Part shown: positions 61,519-64,000 of the stretch, piece after piece
Layout: every line of letters begins with the position of its first letter
Position numbering within the stretch: position 1 is the stretch's first letter
Assembly: GCA_027422505.1 (NCBI GenBank)
Contig: JAPQWV010000330.1
Location: 558,001-622,000, forward strand
DNA length: 64,000 nt
Direction of reading: 5' to 3'
Origin: Craterostigma plantagineum
Lineage: Eukaryota > Streptophyta > Magnoliopsida > Lamiales > Linderniaceae
Program-made: the position numbers and the translations under genes
The notes under the pieces: model-generated
Told to the model about the DNA's origin: nothing
Database searches by the model: none
Seen by the model: only the letters and a program-made list of their open reading frames with translations

Positions 61519-64000
61519 TTATGTTCGGTCCTCTGTGATTTCACTTTTGTTGGAAGTTTCGAGGGGCACTGAAGTAGATGGATGGTCTTCGTAAGAAATC
61601 ACAGCCATATTATTTCCTTCTTCGTCTCCTTTTTTTACGGCCTGAGATTGAACGCTTTTCATCCTTCGAGCCCTAACGTCAGCATGCCATTGCTTCAGTA
61701 CATGCGCAACTTCTTCTTTGAGCACGTCGCCTTTGAACTCTGATCCCATCTGTGTGACAAGTGCGTACAGAGGAAGAGTAATGTAGCTGCAAAGTACTTG
61801 AACTGATACTCTGCGAAAGAAAAAAAAAAAAAAAACGCATTGAACGGTCAGTAACAAAGCATGAGATCCTAAGGAATCGAAGGAGCGATTCTTTTATTTT
61901 TTAGGTTCTTACGCCAAAGCTATTCTTGTTATTATGATCGCCGTGTGCTCGTGGTAACAAGAATCAATCCCAAACTGTATCTGCAGGCACCAAAACTTAG
62001 TCTTGGGAAACATTCGTAAAAATGATATCTTTTGCTTAGATATAGATGACGCTTACAGTGACCCATACGAAGAAAGCGAGCTCGAAAGCATTCTGCGACA
62101 GCCACTAGTTCAGTAAGAACTTTGCGTTTTCGAATCGATGGAAACGAGTAACTAAATCTTTTGGTATTTTTCGTACCACGAAAAGGGTTAAATGAAGGAG
62201 ACGCAGCACAAATCTCGGCCTATTAAACCAGAAAAGATCGTCGTTGGGCTGCACTAGAGGCGTTCCTATGACAACGTTGTTCTGCGTTTGTAGCTGAAGG
62301 GCCATCTTCTCAACGACGACTTCGAGTTTAGCCCCGAGCACTAGGATTATCTATAAAATAAAATGTAGACAATGTTTGTAACAACCAAAAGTCTGTTTTT
62401 TTTTTCTCTTTACATTGTAAGTATTCGATTTGAGCAAGCTTACTATGAGCGGGATATACGATATCCACAGATACGAATGCCATCCTGTTTGAATTTACGA
62501 CTGGGATCGTTATATAGAGATCGAATCAGAAAAAGGCGAAGAGGGTTAACTGTTATGGGTTTTACGAATGTACCGTGAACGTCGACGAGCAAGAAGATCA
62601 CGACTAGAAACCACATAAGAGGGCTGCATTTTAAGGATGTCAGAGAAGACAAAAGTAAAGAACTCGTTTCCGTAAGTTCTGAAAGAAACCTGATGCTGAC
62701 GACTTTCTTGAAATCTTCATCCAAGGAATGCTCTATATACTTTTGGAAATCGAATGTGTTGATCTGAGCAGGCATGTGGGCCTATAAACAATATAGGCAG
62801 CTTTCAGAGTCTAAATAGAGGAAAAAACGATGGAAATAGGCAATCACAATCACTGTAAACTTTACCGTAATGAAACCATGCCTCAGCGTGAGATAGTCGA
62901 CCTTCGCCACTGAGTGAAAGAATTGCCTGAAGAAACATTTCTGCTCCACAGCTTATACTTAGTTAGTTAGTAGTAGTTCGGCAGATGTTGCGCTAAAATG
63001 TTCGTCGAACTATTTTTTGGAGAGCAGAGTAAAGATATGCTGCTCACCAGCCATAGTTGAAACGTCGTTTCTGTACAACTTGTGTGCCGCCTTCCAAACG
63101 TCGTCTGTCTCGTGAATCTGAATCTATTTGGATCTGAATCAAAATACAGGATGAAGATGATTCATAGAAATAAAATTGCCAAACGGGTAAAATAAATAAG
63201 TCTTCGCAAATTACCGTTAGCGATCTGATACTCTGCTGTTCGTGTTTCTTTCTCCCACGATTTCCAGCGCCTCATCTGCTAAATCGACGGTAAATCATCG
63301 CATAGAAGAAATCGAGTAATACGGAAATAGCTGAACAGTTTTCAGAAGCTTTTACAAGGCACCTTAGCCCTTCCTAAGGCCATGGTGAGCACACTATACA
63401 CAATCTGCATAACTGCTAGAACGAAGATGAAGATCTGTAGCTGCTGTATCCCTGTCTTTGTTATCAGTGGATATTTTCCCTGTATGTATTCGATCGAACT
63501 GATTAGAGAAAAGGGTGTCGCAAGACAATGGAAGAAATGGTGAATCATACTTTAAGGTTGCAAGAATCGGTAGCGTTCGATGAGCTGTTGTAGGTTCCAT
63601 AATCGTCTGCCATTCGTCTTCGATTATATAACTCATGGGAGTCATTTATCTTATAACTTTCAATCGGTAGAAAATCTGCGAGCGATTCGTCGATCAAGTT
63701 CCTGTAAACTGCGATGGATGTGTTGACGACGACTAACTCCTTACGACATGGGAGCATAGTGTTTGCCATTTTGGAGGAAACGCAGATGCTTGTAATGAAA
63801 TTTTGAGTTGCTGCTAGTAAGAGGGACATGAATCCCAGAAGCATGAGATCTGTCAAAACTCGAAAGTGTCGTCACATACGAAGCAAAGAAATGCACATTC
63901 AAAAAGAAAAGAAAAAAAAGAACACATGGGATGATCAAAAGAACAGATTTTGAGCCCAAATTACCAGATTTAAGCCTCCAAACTGCATCGTGAAGAGCAG
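61519..64000 (-). CDS. MLO-like seven-transmembrane protein, C-terminal part
   Basis: The gene runs off the right edge, so the N-terminus and first helix are missing. Exons on the minus strand: 63965->64000, 63551-63849, 63363-63479, 63215-63275, 63048-63133, 62866-62940, 62690-62781, 62574-62623, 62444-62484, 62177-62350, 62057-62092, 61913-61980 and 61519-61810. Phases agree across all 13. MLO signatures: [16 protein letters not shown], CxxK-type loop cysteines, [76 protein letters not shown] and [19 protein letters not shown], followed by the calmodulin-binding helix ([13 protein letters not shown]). Known: MLO proteins are Ca-permeable channels in mildew susceptibility, root and pollen-tube signalling. 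The clade was not decided. Confidence 0.92.

Overview
This window is nuclear DNA of a flowering plant, almost certainly a eudicot. The genes are spread out and have GT-AG introns, mostly short. They carry plant-only families: WAT1, WRKY, MLO, OSB, MAKR, a DYW-type PPR and PLAC8/CNR. Ribosomal-protein promoters carry telo-boxes and TGGGC (site II) elements. No rRNA, tRNA, CRISPR or bacterial-type operon was seen. I cannot name the species; an asterid would fit, but that is a weak guess.

Layout. 1-5.6 kb: 3' part of a WAT1-like transporter (+), diaminopimelate epimerase DAPF (-), an ~811-bp near-perfect foldback element just upstream of DAPF, and an 83-aa TIGR01589-type gene (+). 5.8-10.9 kb: a young, complete Ty1-copia retrotransposon (-) with near-identical LTRs and a CTTAT target duplication. 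11.3-18.7 kb: SLOW GREEN 1-like TPR protein, a TRM/LONGIFOLIA-like protein, a Stowaway-type MITE and a small unrecognised basic protein. 19-31.9 kb: intracellular-type pectate lyase-like protein, MAKR, GOST/Lung-7TM protein, a coiled-coil protein, clade D PP2C and a WRKY44/TTG2-like factor. 32.3-33.6 kb: a small foldback repeat and a poly(A) retroposon with a 16-bp target duplication. 33.9-43.3 kb: adenylate kinase, topoisomerase VI subunit A (SPO11-3), an At5g02830-like PPR and ribosomal protein L4. 43.4-44.9 kb: a dead hAT element. 45.2-64 kb: a DYW PPR protein, MCM8, ribosomal protein S23, OSB, an uncharacterised basic protein, a PLAC8/CNR8-like protein, a DUF1685 protein and the 3' part of an MLO gene.

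The genes do not form a pathway. Three neighbour pairs match gene order I recall from Arabidopsis: WRKY44 with adenylate kinase, SPO11-3 with the PPR gene, and the basic protein with PLAC8. Several genes are divergent pairs sharing 200-330 bp promoters.

The most notable sequence-level signals are the long hairpin, the double-poly(A) retroposon, and at least seven single-base frameshifts in otherwise well conserved reading frames. The frameshifts look more like residual consensus errors than seven independent mutations. I found no convincing new multi-gene system.
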